From Stieleria neptunia (GTDB lineage: Bacteria > Planctomycetota > Planctomycetia > Pirellulales > Pirellulaceae): 64,000 nucleotides of DNA. This document shows positions 27,001 through 28,563 of the stretch, in pieces (the stretch's first letter is position 1; every line of letters starts with the position of its first letter). The position numbers and the translations under genes were made by a program. A model generated the notes under the pieces. The model was not told where the DNA came from and ran no database searches. It worked only from the letters and a program-made list of their open reading frames with translations. The stretch is taken from NCBI RefSeq assembly GCF_007754155.1, contig NZ_CP037423.1:1922001-1986000 (forward strand), read 5' to 3'.

Positions 27001-27768
27001 ATCACGGCGATCAACCCCTGCCCCGACATCCAACCCGGCCCCGGCCGAGTCATCCTCTCCACCTTCCGCCACACCGCAAACGAGATCCTCTCCCTCACCA
27101 TCGAAGGAGAACCCACCCCCATCCAAACCACCCCCGATCACCCGTTCTGGGATGAAGATCGAAAGTGGTTTGTCAAAGCCGCCGATCTCACCCCCAAATC
27201 CCAACTCCGCCATCCCAACGGCACCGCCAAGCTGACCTCAACAACCTCGCATCAAACACAACAGCCCGTCTACAACATCTCCGTCCACGGAGAAAACGCC
27301 TACGCCGTCGGCCAAACACATCTTCTCGTCCACAACGCAGGGCAATACAATGAGAACCTTCCAACAATCGCACGAGGTCCAGCAAAGGTAAATAGCGACT
27401 CATTTAGGAACAATTTCTCAATCGTTTTCGGTTCTAGAAAGCCAATAAAAAACGTTCCCAATGACGACTTTGTTCCTGGAAACAACATTACAACAAAGTA
27501 CGTTCGCCCCTCTGGAGCCGGGCCAACAGCGGCACAGCGAAGAGCAGTTCAAGGAAAACCCTGTGTAGATTGTGGAAAGATCACACCGAGCCAAGTAGCA
27601 GACCACAAAGACCCACTAGTTGTGCAGCACTATCGTGAAGGTGCTGTCGACACTGCAGCTCAGTCGGCTGTCGAAGCCGTGCAACCTCATTGTCCGCTGT
27701 GTTCTGCCAAGCAAGGAGGCTTGCTGTCTCGTTTCTCATTACGGATGAAAAGACTGCTCGGATTATGA
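1..27768 (+). CDS. Giant modular surface protein ending in two Hint domains and a nuclease toxin tip (5' end outside window)
   Basis: The frame is open from base 1, so the true start lies upstream; 9,255 residues are visible. Approximate domain order by base: Ig/FN3-like (1-330); NHL-like beta-propeller (520-1350); SbsA-type Ig (1350-1680); a run of putative-Ig/cadherin-like modules with D-PDGD and LPxGAxxD motifs (2030-4640); RHS/YD-like segment ending RYDDAGRLVEV (5230-5960); dockerin-like EF-hand pairs (6350-6530 and 8260-8440); alternating bacterial Ig-like repeats with VTAxDxAGN motifs (8460-12380); VCBS-like modules (12750-14390); a section of NNxGxVAF-type repeats (14490-16170); PKD-like module (16230-16640); 46-residue Ser/Thr repeats (17314-24780); Hint 1 (25072-25758); hydrophobic segment (26190-26680); Hint 2 (26683-27336); HNH-like tip (27337-27765). 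The organisation matches polymorphic toxins: a long exported stalk, self-cleaving Hint, and a variable C-terminal effector. The export signal is not visible. The reading frame and module types are clear; the toxin role is inferred. Confidence 0.85.
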   Translation, partial: DNAPPEDADDLAYQIDAVAPTSHVDVTPLNDQNDFVVRWDVTDDVGGSGFKHVSLYVAEDGGDFKLWKRQLQTAGGEEVWIGRVGTSYEFLALASDRAGNRETPPSGATADDDGSTTSLGVLPAVEETTRPNFGQPAEPSSTPSINPLFASAERQIPASQVSPSQVAAQTQRVDPAAFDVVLQPFTAARFADGFDLAVGAAASAGIGPMAIAETPDGDILVSGGPARNQLYRFTPDGGTVGGVWAELDHPIFNLIFDPAGRLWATTGGGPLLELDPSDGGLLAEHGDGLTMGLAVDPATGDILVGSRYGVERFDPAGGTFSRFSRDQNLRVGSLAFADDGTLYGVQWPERNAVLEFSPTGRAETLLSFTTPIDSLALGQSDSPLAGLLFVSHNSGAAHAGSELTMVDVATLRRVALAGGGTRGDVIVTTRDGRVLVSQTDAVDVLSPIAVPEIIATHPAPQTVVALPLGLVRVTFSEDMFTGLGTEQHSVLNPGNYAIRSDGSDHPEITEVRYDAASRTASLFAQGFSVGDHTLYVGEGIESIGGFSLAAGYEIHFTTISDFSTNVDIELSGTRLDRQSQSITYEVVITNRGDHDLILPVGLVLSADGQNTGASSGEAVPGQTATPSTDAGWVFDLAANVPDGVRLRPGESTTAKTIRWLAPAEITADFIPSFLASAAPNLRPDFDSTPPEHVVAGSIYRYDARASDPDSNSVAYRLHEAPDGMRVDPDSGVIDWQTDPETAEQNRVVLYAFDSRGGFTSQTWTITVDGGNQAPEFLLPPADASMTENETLVVQVNVLDRDDAAIDVWADNLPPGAFFDASQRTLRWSPGEHAAGIYRDLTLLASDGVNTTRHTFDLVVADADRPPRIDSPQPFTLRQGDQWTYRVSASDPDGDALMFTSDDLPAGATLDADTGTLRWTIGFDQAGIQTIPITVTAGDQTTSDQIIVDVLNANGAPVFDSMHGWSVDEGQTLAIQVFAFDPDHPQFRLPVRTDDGMLDPPGLVSPVEYRVVGLPDGASFDPETATLTWTPNHEQAGDYTVRFEATDDGDGTGDPVTIHSQVPIAVRDVNQRPRIDPIENLVLSRGDIIDLPVGVIDPDGDAITLTAASGLPGLPLPDFVSFSDNGNGSGFFHFTPGTADRGNYTLSIIAGDDGNGHGRGRIETTQYDFVVTIQSANDPPQLSPVPSMVVLAGDLLRLPLATTDIDQEPLHYTLSGLPADARIVDAASYGQALLNWDPTSTDIGTYDVTVTVTDSGNSGVAETLSSSHRFVIEVRDHNATPVLDPIADAVTAEGEPLTIEFTANDLDGDSIWYTSPNLPAGATLDPIGGVLAWTPSFEDSGSYAIDIVATDGSASDTRSFSIEVAPVNRAPRLAFPTPQFAREGVWMEFRITGDDFDGGPLTLTADGVPDGALFDPGSGLFRWQPTFDQAGIHGVVFTLTDSENASDSIRVPIVVDNVNRAPTIESRHHQVLVGELLDFHVSASDPDADDTLTYSAYGLPEGATLDASSGRITWIPNPGQLGSYVIDVRASDGLAETQHSLVIESVATPRLPEVRIVTTPSYPALPGQSIRVDVIADGVAPIDSLSLAYEGSEVALDEQGRAEIIAGGPGKSSLVARAIDADGLVATVTETVRVRTATDKDAPRVALSLDGFQITEPTELIAAIHDVNLDQWTLEIADHRSGQFRTLASGQTTGDELPLVTLDPASLANGFYTIRLSATDISGRRSQTSLDVEINSDSKTDAFVRTDVDAEIAVGDQTFQITRQYDSLRESWRFTFQNIALQASTEASDASSDHIYSALSSGDRVYLSLPDGRRVGFTFEPEPVQPFPGNDSLLFYQPRWIADAGVDYELRSSDRFLVRGGERFYDQATGLPYHPGNAISADYAYQLAHPDGRIDWIDAAGRITRQQWPGGEVLQISDSGISLPTGEFLAIVHNANGQIASLRTPTMDLRYRYDDAGRLVEVASTFASDVTQSLHRYGYESATGETLAVAVGVGGNHRAYPGDEPLTADLGRAADFATASIIGELDAGQTDQYAFTIDDAQLRSTDQHVVWVRAVIERYRSPFIADTPRLAGLDPIARSVDGDRTVALFAIQRADQYLLSVAGASIDDAGRYRLSLDVVGDINRDGIVDGIDSALLADSIGTFIGDRTYDAAADFNSDGAITTADWQLLAANFGFTSDFTAIAWDDRFVTTADFPTYAPPPVDRSQPPIDPPVDPSTGDDTRITPAPEAPPTVDPPTFTPTSLAPSVGATFSIRDGSFDSGGDAWTTTGNVDFDNDVAELSESPTERTSLRQTFYVPDDASILRLTVSNLILSAAPNRAPDALEVALLDANTFAPLVGVIPLGQSDALLNFAADGTYRSASGVIVGDARSQDPSQDLAGVFTDDKLLVQIDISAVPTGTLAVLSIDLLGFAQPNSLARIDDVFLVSGGLRAPVARTDLATTEEDVPINLDLLANDSDHESLLNHTSLTIVTAPEHGQVFVSPQSGIVTYSPDPDYSGNDSFTYTVKDVDGYVSNEAFVGINVTPITDTPWLIVNTARGDQDTPLPLQIDAMATDVDDSGNVTVTIASLPQGATLNQGVRIADGHYRLGLEDLNGLQLMPSAGWSGQAMLDVSITATDQSADPVSAEDQLRLDVGSVFVNPMSISGFEVNAGEVQRSRLHTLSVTFNQDAWIADASADIFISDTEGDEIRIPADNFSYDPNSLTLTIDVDGLIHHDDQYYLMLRNAGIASNANRLQTMASGPEFGSEFLPLPFFSLLGDVNGNNEVDVDDWRDIRLSLNTYADSPYYLRHRDLTGEGIIDRHDFVAWRNRLGFTTDQDPPQILAGVTLPNNRLPLVNAFQTDADLSLVVDDVSEVASLTVSVDGSQTVELVERLSSDDALRLPLTELFAIAGQTLAPVDHTLTFVAADRFGNLSDPVDVEFSIDETAPASPATPVLLDAEGNVTSTLAVADPQVVLRSIGETGSIVRLYRDGREVGLGIAASPVDFPLNLGSLGDGMYTFTATAEDPAGNRSAASQSLSVTIDTTAPLIESLQLDPNSDTGTLGDQTTERDSVSLIGTTEPGAVVSIAGISQTMTADAVGEFQLDGIPLRFGPNRLTVTAADALGNERTRSINVFRPRLESNPPTIAFRLADDTGRYQTDAVTSSASISGALSDDSNVTGLFLTVVSTSDEDFKQQTVGSIDVSAAITGDTFHLTAAAIEHAIGTELDDGNVTFTLIAVDQYDNASQAESISFVLDRSAPDVPPELRLSSDSDHGRDSTDRITRSTSLVVALDMPELANVAFFVDGNPHAEFRLPQGVGEVTLAGVPEGSHLITASVTDVAGNTSAVGAALDVTIDATPPDAIIAELQLPPLDSDAGVISGSTEAHATVRVYRGLDSQTAIAETIAAGDGGFQIDDVRFADGVNRFRIVAEDIAGNAIETNVTARYDAPDLSPPEIRVALDRDTGVSDSDRLTNDPAVSGTVDDASQIASFQISVGDGPFVNSLGSLRDNAFTLSRSILETIAGHRLGDGDVRVRMRATDVLGHASELAELTFRLDTIRPDVPVPLVLDAASDSGTPGDGITNRDTLTFITGVTATDAEVVLYADGEVVDRADAAESISLSTRSLPGRHRYVAQSVDAAGNVSPFTAARFITFDDSFIAPTIGLDETQRRDDLGGPLHTASSIVSLVGRAEPGTRLQIQGTPNFADTDDFGYFTINDVRLDAGANPLAVTATDVAGNVQSVEIDLVFVDADGPAFDVNLVNDTGRSDTDRRTQDPTIAGTLRDASAIATLFGSLNGSPPVDITTALVEDALTIDLATLQSILGQTVADGRHLLSLSATDASGNESSTEFQFDLDRQGPPLQTLPDLMTSSDLGHSDQDNLTSETEPVVRVFAQRGALVKFYVDETLVGEVFSTGVAQYTLPSLDSGTYNVTTTIEDAAGNVAGPSEPLVLTIDSTPPSDVTLELMPLHQSSVRANHTTDAQVTLIGTAEPGSRITMTGQRETPIADATGTFFFITDLQVGANEFLVISEDSAGNKTEQTVVFSRGVVLPPEFTFTRVDENASTSPTIQGLLRSETAIAVAEVSTDPTFTGRVVDLTPYTTADRFTLASSDVEAIHGAPYTDGDHALYFRATDSQGRTSAPTSLVWTRDTAGQAGLHSTVTPLGDDYRYVISATAAMDASRRLDAITLPMAAGVIASEFVAPASWSVAYSPGDTAIEFSPVDVADGLSGSGELTFSFTATTAPMQRIATVAMTDLANGSATQHVPVSLALPSASDAIAVTDYIVGNASETLSVAAPTGLLANDAVGITGVLSADDVTRWGASVTVAPDGGFTLVPADTYTAVGLGESITDSFTYTVRAADFSLHTATVWITIAGENQPPTAVQDEPSGETVSLYTRGGASSVIDPEDLLRNDVDPDVNEPLVIVSVQPTSMLGATVTLSGGNVSADQIVYDPSGVDALDSLAAGQHLIDRITYTIVDSNGATSSSTASVWVQSPINLAPTAASGTAGLTEDGSIDPTTFDSLTSGATDRDRLPADPELAAVADVVTSSLGATVTIWPDGTFTYDSSGVAAIQSLSEGETAEDTFLFRVTDGLDDSDARPISLTVTGINDAPTALDDLYTGVSADGLLTTGMVDGLLANDFDDDSPLPLIIDPSRTAPLSAAGAAVSLRPDGTFDYDPQGVFDHLADGETLLDTFTYVVLDDQGAESTATVTVELIGVDDAPIAGIDSIERGYWTVASQTIEVPASEGVLTNDRDPDSASSGTVLQASFDGLSQYGARVIVHSDGSFSYDPTSSQTLRDLQSAGIDVIDSFTYTLTEVSPSSADAPDANQSPAAPPPSTSEGVVEIIVRSGPSAYSFEVVGKGYDRLGSGVSINNHGNVAYTATLFGRDTPFIWSDQTGTAKPLIPDEFLFGEATVSSPPRGSATDTPALRFSDNVQLTDLNRLLVQRQLNARTVSGVIQVGYPLLELSDVALSYSELWNAERVLAGDSYGTPKQYAVGDSGLANTGLRWGDPKFLDLQLSGIAAVLPPISGTALLGEQTLVPRVWTLDPIWSSTYFTPANPVWNVFQDPDNFDFSLFHSVVLGTSLVSIYEEQLYVTPFTSIYPDSVTVNNLGQSIFVAETNNSEVSAELSLVTYSEDREQPYVKIPINDPVEDIQLSDVGWGVYVDDGRIVTIDLDGNTHRLENFQALDNGVAISDTGIIAAAADGPLGRGIYAINPIDNNWIKVVGESGDPYIDPNEVNVDDVGIGGVAQIIEGPIGINGLVTLESLDESSGSGDQDSKPGDDNDAEADHDDSLVGVAGGLVGTVDGTSGAAPGTPFLTVAFMATSNGGKTGLHTARFYFPPDLAQAPLPPSQFLGHAVVAEIGDLVPKAGHIDAIEGFDIINNSGQIAFATSDKVLRATPPPLTSGEVVYAFEGRSLSDNDVFRRLVDQPVPTEPDGSSNQTPNASGLYVGASVATFIAGDPDATAEQFQATIYFGDEPLHDPTEGRGDDPDHEPIPALVIPKSSADGGAVPLTFEVVTEHEYLREGPYVITVLITDTKNDNGGLAVTLANVIDVTTEEEIERLALLDEEGNAIEPTVQSFAFPFIDFESADDDDTQTVEPNNEPSTANKQRQNVASTPSSLGLKTFVAIDHNSGSFEVAAVGSAGFSYSFGLETAGSDGQGEPNFTQQGDGSEIKIRQVVARGLVNSVNFAADGFHVADYESTFDGKLENTFTSETNSFAESSVTEASVTSFFVDQKTVVYDLGDLDDLVADPYFDWKRTSEQTTHYTTVGERFIDGDLAGQIDSLVGGGGNAFVGDFTLQGSQSTTETLHEFGNETYDVTKDLRVVTSSRVDHRGGRQQFQFVDVTESTSDYHVHGVIPKSGDYALQIDTVASSNIIERSQSNGTQRSVSSGSSTVTTNARKSYDVASGRFQLSSSSTSQSSHEQTDTNQSQTSESNSQSTSTSTLIGSGRDLDGDFNFTNQLESTSQSTTTTTNSIDSDFLASSSQSGTTSVVVDQTGDLYSGNYAYDERSHQTTTSQSVTTNGPVTSTARSSGTTESEKQSQGNKKTGDFLIESKSSSVSDTEIVETNQTRRNESNVHAESDADAEKSGNAKQGDFTFEGYAFSLTTTQQVQTNTQPSGQIQRIETEESQTSESSYSGFGSAKTAQVVKDEQNRSNVSSTQTTSNQTLQSTRTATSESFGNVHSITNTLTGDYTRENESRIRSDAQTVVTNQDVVSRSAVLSESSTTATTEGNRISGESTSLSNSVSTSQTEETAEFLTQTSTTTSHSTARTTASSEHNSVTGVFQTDQSTLNEVDQQSTTTNLSSTTINSSRGTSTQSSTASGNSITGDHSETNHFTRNSTSLGVSLNGQQPITTTDPIVFPADPESPIATLADNQTIIIDAGRLVGLTEQNVHASSTTSSGSSITTSNSISGLFQESSTTSSTVQTRSRRENQGSVTAVETQSTSTTASESSGNSITGDFSGTNTQTSSSTDSSTHTNQTITRVQTNATTVNETAEVAGNQITGIVDQISDSTRETISDTTTTNQTLTQNQHARSTSTSHVAARHNQITGENDSTKTTDQDSSTSSTAVNQTLTTSETTTSSGQVTITNAGNQNTGDFSESRSATGTVETAATASNRTLSRSSTTRTETTSSSSGTGNSVTGVYDGSESLHQSITDAVTETNQSLTDATTSTTTIDSTTRRSGISVTGFFSDSESSESTSDQTQTITNQSRTTEITSVVQADSTRSLSGNRLAGDYSESVSDEQTVTQNETTVNGPLTTTSALVVTRSGTVETVGNSILSTASTSNTVVETSTQTDTSANALDAATITITAASTTTNRRDENRITGLYSDTSTSDVTSTRATTSTNQTATTENETVTTSSATVTATGNQILGDFQQQSESTATAETDETTTNQSRTETVLATETVTTSDQVTGNRISGLRSGTSESWTETSMATTLANQTQDVQSTIVESVTQTSTFTGDSITGATTNTAETSGTRTRSETHSNGTLQASAEETTTFSSNRIRTDNAITGIYDDSNVGSQDSTIVGADSNKSLAVDYTTTEVSTYENASSGNLIVGDFISTSAGSSDSTHVSTSTNGPLTIQATGVTSETTEETLRGNSIAGTSQSELVIHSTRSLDQTDTNQDLTVTIQAAESSVTATESGQSQFTGAFNSSSETAASGTRDESSSNQGYTSTVADVYSSSSTSDHSGNSITGAATSSDSASTQSTTTASGTVQTETTAETTTASTTFSSSTTSNSVTGTYDTESSDTSTLVIASSLTNQTLFVSGDSTSTSVTNATESGNSITGTFQSDATTSTTASGTGRDENQVLVVDSTFESTSTARNQESGNRVEGTYQSTVTATSTNQHTESNQIGPDSTNASTNNTTSTTTTAGDHLTGSYTSSSSSESASTFSETFAYLDFTASNSSSSTTETSETASGNAISGDHSRTTHSESASAGTSAENNQDLVIVATAFSSSSVSDTTEVSNALTGTYSSSTTSSTNASSSETSSNQSLALATTASSQSTATTTRSGNRVTGAYTESVASTSATTSNESTSNQTLSSVIEVTASGTNQSSTSGNDFTGASTFESSGTTSTTTSQTDTNQTLAVTLDETTSSNSTSIGTANSITGTYQSTSTTEQETELQETSTNQTSTATLQRTGNSTTTSTDSGNQVTGDYTSTAVTESSADVTGSSENQTLSVTTSSQTETAASTTNETGNTRFDVYETETTSTRTVATTQTSTNQTRSTAATTSVTTAATTNRSGNRTSGEYTEDTSRDVTSSAAGSSTNQTQTSSSETSDALEEVFRQIGNDITGLYTVTSTTTSTSNQELSETNTDRNVTDTSSSTATITRSGSGNAITGDYSDSSESTGETTRNQSGTIGDRSFTSQETTSTSSNVTSTGNAITTADSSTSSSSETYQYNKNTTYPDGSDQKTISQTATHASTSTSNSVTGVYESSSTGSSTTEISENGIRSESYSATSEVRSTTESTESGNSVTGAFESASSSDASSTVSRSLTDADGTTLSITETADNESTGTQAGNQITGAFTSAGDSDGTKATTQSVLSTDGAHDHTAVQRVATDTDSTGSGNSIIGTIASESDSTVVTSLTQDGTVGGLSVDYDATTTDIANTDSIGNAITGVFDVTGTGEATWSFTQDIDRGDAGHSSLSGNGVQTYSSDRDENTLTGDVSQLTTGTETYSLSQSGSDADGVFEVDLTGQDTFTETEMINGETGVFQRSSDVQGNTTGSRTVGGVTDSFTDLIDQVVTQAGNYIDGDVDITFSGAGRYDSVIDFVDTSDTAAGMPGNLDHSPTGVPTVMGDPPPLPTAGAAESLSDVSASAIGSSAAAPTETLAAAAFRDVQSTGVAGVAAGSDWSGSSIIAGYASQGAQAIEQYCFPAGTEILLADGCTKPIESILPGDLVASRPQPESPHHPHPLATGANGLEVTLLAGGSSEARGGRTVNQRVHFSDLRPRRRVKANTLLAHPPTRNSFTMAGGERQHRAPSTTPGTVTQTYHNAPQQLLHLHIGDSTIATTAGHPFYVSNRPPTWNPESETWNLPSGTWKLAADLTPGDQLTTADNVPLTITAITRAPSPPVPVYNFCVAEHHNYHVRLPGTDHFVLVHNESFGTFTYGLEPVPEAQEAYSNSALGELMEYASGLFDTAYDAASPFLSGLESAVSSIQVSTPQWFTSLGGSLLSFASGIAASTSEVASAMKTQFVDATNHLLIGVGNLANQNGLFQIGDALTYAGHTNAVFDTLSSFYDEAEIVVAAGVLVVGSAAALIASGGTALPLVAGMWAGAIDVFIQGELNGQRAGLAEISLGATFGLLDPIGAVGGLAGGVIGYAGADALGLSGAEGYMLGSLVGGIAGTGVAAAGRGGSILYAARAMAHDAGGAGIGFAYGQLTGQDFSTSLQYAFYGQMIGGTIGALTVKCFVAGTPVHIPSSDPDRRSATKPIEQLRVGQRVLGENPLIDRDDACLLEPDWSQYVAVTAKVSKRDGDVLELTTLKPDIWLKTNNVQVGKRTLMDIPVADAHNEALITAINPCPDIQPGPGRVILSTFRHTANEILSLTIEGEPTPIQTTPDHPFWDEDRKWFVKAADLTPKSQLRHPNGTAKLTSTTSHQTQQPVYNISVHGENAYAVGQTHLLVHNAGQYNENLPTIARGPAKVNSDSFRNNFSIVFGSRKPIKNVPNDDFVPGNNITTKYVRPSGAGPTAAQRRAVQGKPCVDCGKITPSQVADHKDPLVVQHYREGAVDTAAQSAVEAVQPHCPLCSAKQGGLLSRFSLRMKRLLGL
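17314..24780 (+). repeat. About fifty tandem 46-residue Ser/Thr-rich protein repeats in the giant protein
   Basis: The coding sequence repeats with a period of 46 codons (138 bases); I counted exactly 46 residues in several neighbouring units and 45 in another. Each unit opens with a GNxITGxY-like motif (GNSITGTF, GNRISGLR, GNQILGDF) and carries a TNQTL or TNQS motif near its middle. The remainder is almost entirely Ser, Thr, Glu, Asp, Asn and Gln. The DNA copies have diverged strongly while the motif spacing is kept, which suggests an old array under protein-level selection. The first units (17314-18100) and the last (after 23600) are less regular. I do not recognise the repeat as a named family. 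A fibrous or solenoid stalk is the simplest reading, and this is inference. Confidence 0.8.
25072..25758 (+). other. First Hint (hedgehog/intein-type) autoprotease domain of the giant protein
   Basis: The domain starts with the nucleophile cysteine in CFPAGTEILLADG. It carries the block-B TxxH motif in TTAGHPFYV and ends at FVLVHN. The residue after the final Asn is Glu, not Cys, Ser or Thr, so it should cleave rather than splice. About 70 residues of low-complexity, repeat-derived sequence (about 25186-25400) sit between the first strands and the TVTQTYHN strand. A second Hint follows 925 bases later. Whether this first copy is still active is unknown. Confidence 0.85.
25186..25400 (+). repeat. 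Intergenic-type repeat translated in frame inside the first Hint domain
   Basis: The stretch contains a near-perfect hairpin (accctcctg-g-caggagggt, about 25224-25242) followed by gtcgagcgaagcgaggg. A 21-base match to this motif (25240-25260) occurs in reverse orientation in the non-coding gap at 38194-38214. The translated residues (LLAGGSSEARGGR onward) fit neither the flanking Hint strands nor normal protein composition. This suggests that a dispersed structured repeat entered the gene without breaking the frame. Confidence 0.6.
26683..27336 (+). other. Second Hint autoprotease domain, just before the toxin tip
   Basis: It starts at the cysteine of CFVAGTPVHIP, has the IEQLRVGQRVL strand typical of toxin-associated Hint domains, the block-B motif TTPDHPFW, and ends at LLVHN. 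The next residue is Ala, so protein splicing is not expected; cleavage after Asn would free the C-terminal tip. It is preceded by a Gly/Ala-rich hydrophobic segment (26190-26680) that could serve as a pre-toxin or membrane-passage region. Confidence 0.85.
27337..27765 (+). other. C-terminal HNH-like nuclease toxin domain of the giant protein
   Basis: About 143 residues follow the second Hint. The core has a CVDCGK knuckle, the metal/catalytic ADHKDPL segment, and a second knuckle QPHCPLCSAKQGG. This is the CxxC-DH-CxxC layout of HNH/endonuclease VII-type nucleases. From about 27340 the sequence becomes visibly richer in A+T than the preceding 27 kb, as expected for an exchangeable toxin tip. 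It is followed at once by a probable immunity gene. The HNH assignment rests on motifs only; the exact toxin family was not determined. Confidence 0.7.
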
Positions 27769-28121
27769 ACAAGAAATTGACTTACGGCATGAATGAATCT
27801 CAACAAAGATTGTGCGATAAATATGGTGTAAAACCATATCCATGTGTCGATGGAAGCAAGATTGGGATTTCGCTCAACGTCAAAGAAGGCGTGCAACCTA
27901 TCCATGGACTGCGCTGTGAGCCAACCGTCGACACATGTGGTTGGTATATTTGGGCTGGTGATTGGTCAGATGACCCAGATTTCTTCAATCCGTTGCATTT
28001 GGAGCATCTTCCTGAATGGTGTTCACAGTCCCTTCCATTTCTTCAGCTGCCGCCAGGATGGCGTTTTCTGATCGCACCTGACTACGAGGATGTCTGGTTT
28101 GATGAGAATCTCCAGTTGTAG
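27765..28121 (+). CDS. Probable immunity protein (Imm33-like)
   Basis: A 118-residue protein starting MNKKLTYGMNESQQ. Its ATG overlaps the toxin stop as ATGA, so translation is probably coupled, which is typical of toxin-immunity pairs. An in-frame start 75 bases upstream is possible but would lie inside the toxin gene. The core GWYIWAGDWSDDPDFF, then PLHLEHLPEWC and LPPGWRFLIAPDYEDVWFDE, resembles the DUF2185/Imm33-type immunity family as I remember it; this was not checked by search. No signal peptide or membrane segment is seen, so it should act in the cytoplasm by binding the nuclease tip. Base composition is lower in G+C, like the toxin tip, suggesting the two moved together. Confidence 0.7.
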   Translation: MNKKLTYGMNESQQRLCDKYGVKPYPCVDGSKIGISLNVKEGVQPIHGLRCEPTVDTCGWYIWAGDWSDDPDFFNPLHLEHLPEWCSQSLPFLQLPPGWRFLIAPDYEDVWFDENLQL

Positions 28122-28192
28122 TCGAGAGAAACAAAGCACTGTCATGGCCATATTCACCAAAGTTAAAAGGGGCCACCCAAAAATCTTAACGC

Positions 28193-28563
28193 GGGAGAGA
28201 AAAAAAGACGGGGGTTGATTCGACTGTGGCTTCATCGCTCTGGATGAGATCGCTTCGATGCCGCGTCAAGGTACTGTCGGCGATTGGGTGCCAGAGACTT
28301 AACGTTTGCGATGAGGCACCGAATCGTGCTCCAACTGCATCGCGGAATCGCGCCAGCGGCCTGCCACATCAAAGCTTGGGGGCGCGTTAGCGCATCCCCA
28401 GACCAAGCTTCGCAGAAAATCATTTCAGAGGTAAGAAACTGAACCCACGGATTGCAATCAGCAGAATGGGAGAAAAAAGGGACGGGGGTTGATTCGACTG
28501 TGGCTTCATCGCTCTGGATGAGATCGCTTCGATGCCGCGTCAACGTACTGTCGGCGATTGGGC
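28193..28563. repeat. Intergenic repeat block upstream of the IS4-type element
   Basis: Two near-identical copies of a unit of about 95 bases (28193-28289 and 28468-28563) share gacgggggttgattcgactg and run to cgattggg. A third, shorter copy lies at 32569-32602. Between the two copies is a second repeat (28279-28466), found again at 32634-32842. The gap from 28122 to 28192 shows nothing recognisable. No gene is supported in this stretch. Confidence 0.8.
28279..28466. repeat. Dispersed repeat, diverged and inverted relative of the 291-base array unit
   Basis: The stretch with gcatcgcgg, cgccagcgg and cacatcaaagcttggggg, then gcgttagcgcatcccc, matches the copy at 32634-32842. It also resembles the reverse complement of part of the 291-base unit at 56348-58300 (gccacaacaaagcttgggg, tcgcgatagcgcacccc). 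It can fold into a hairpin around gcgcgttagcgc. Confidence 0.65.

Noticed and set aside
25072..27336. Inteins
   Set aside because: Both domains end VHN followed by Glu or Ala, not Cys, Ser or Thr, and no host enzyme is interrupted. Self-cleaving Hint domains fit better.
28232..28543. 103-residue minus-strand frame upstream of the IS4-type element
   Set aside because: It consists entirely of the two repeat families also found at 32569-32842, in a non-coding context.
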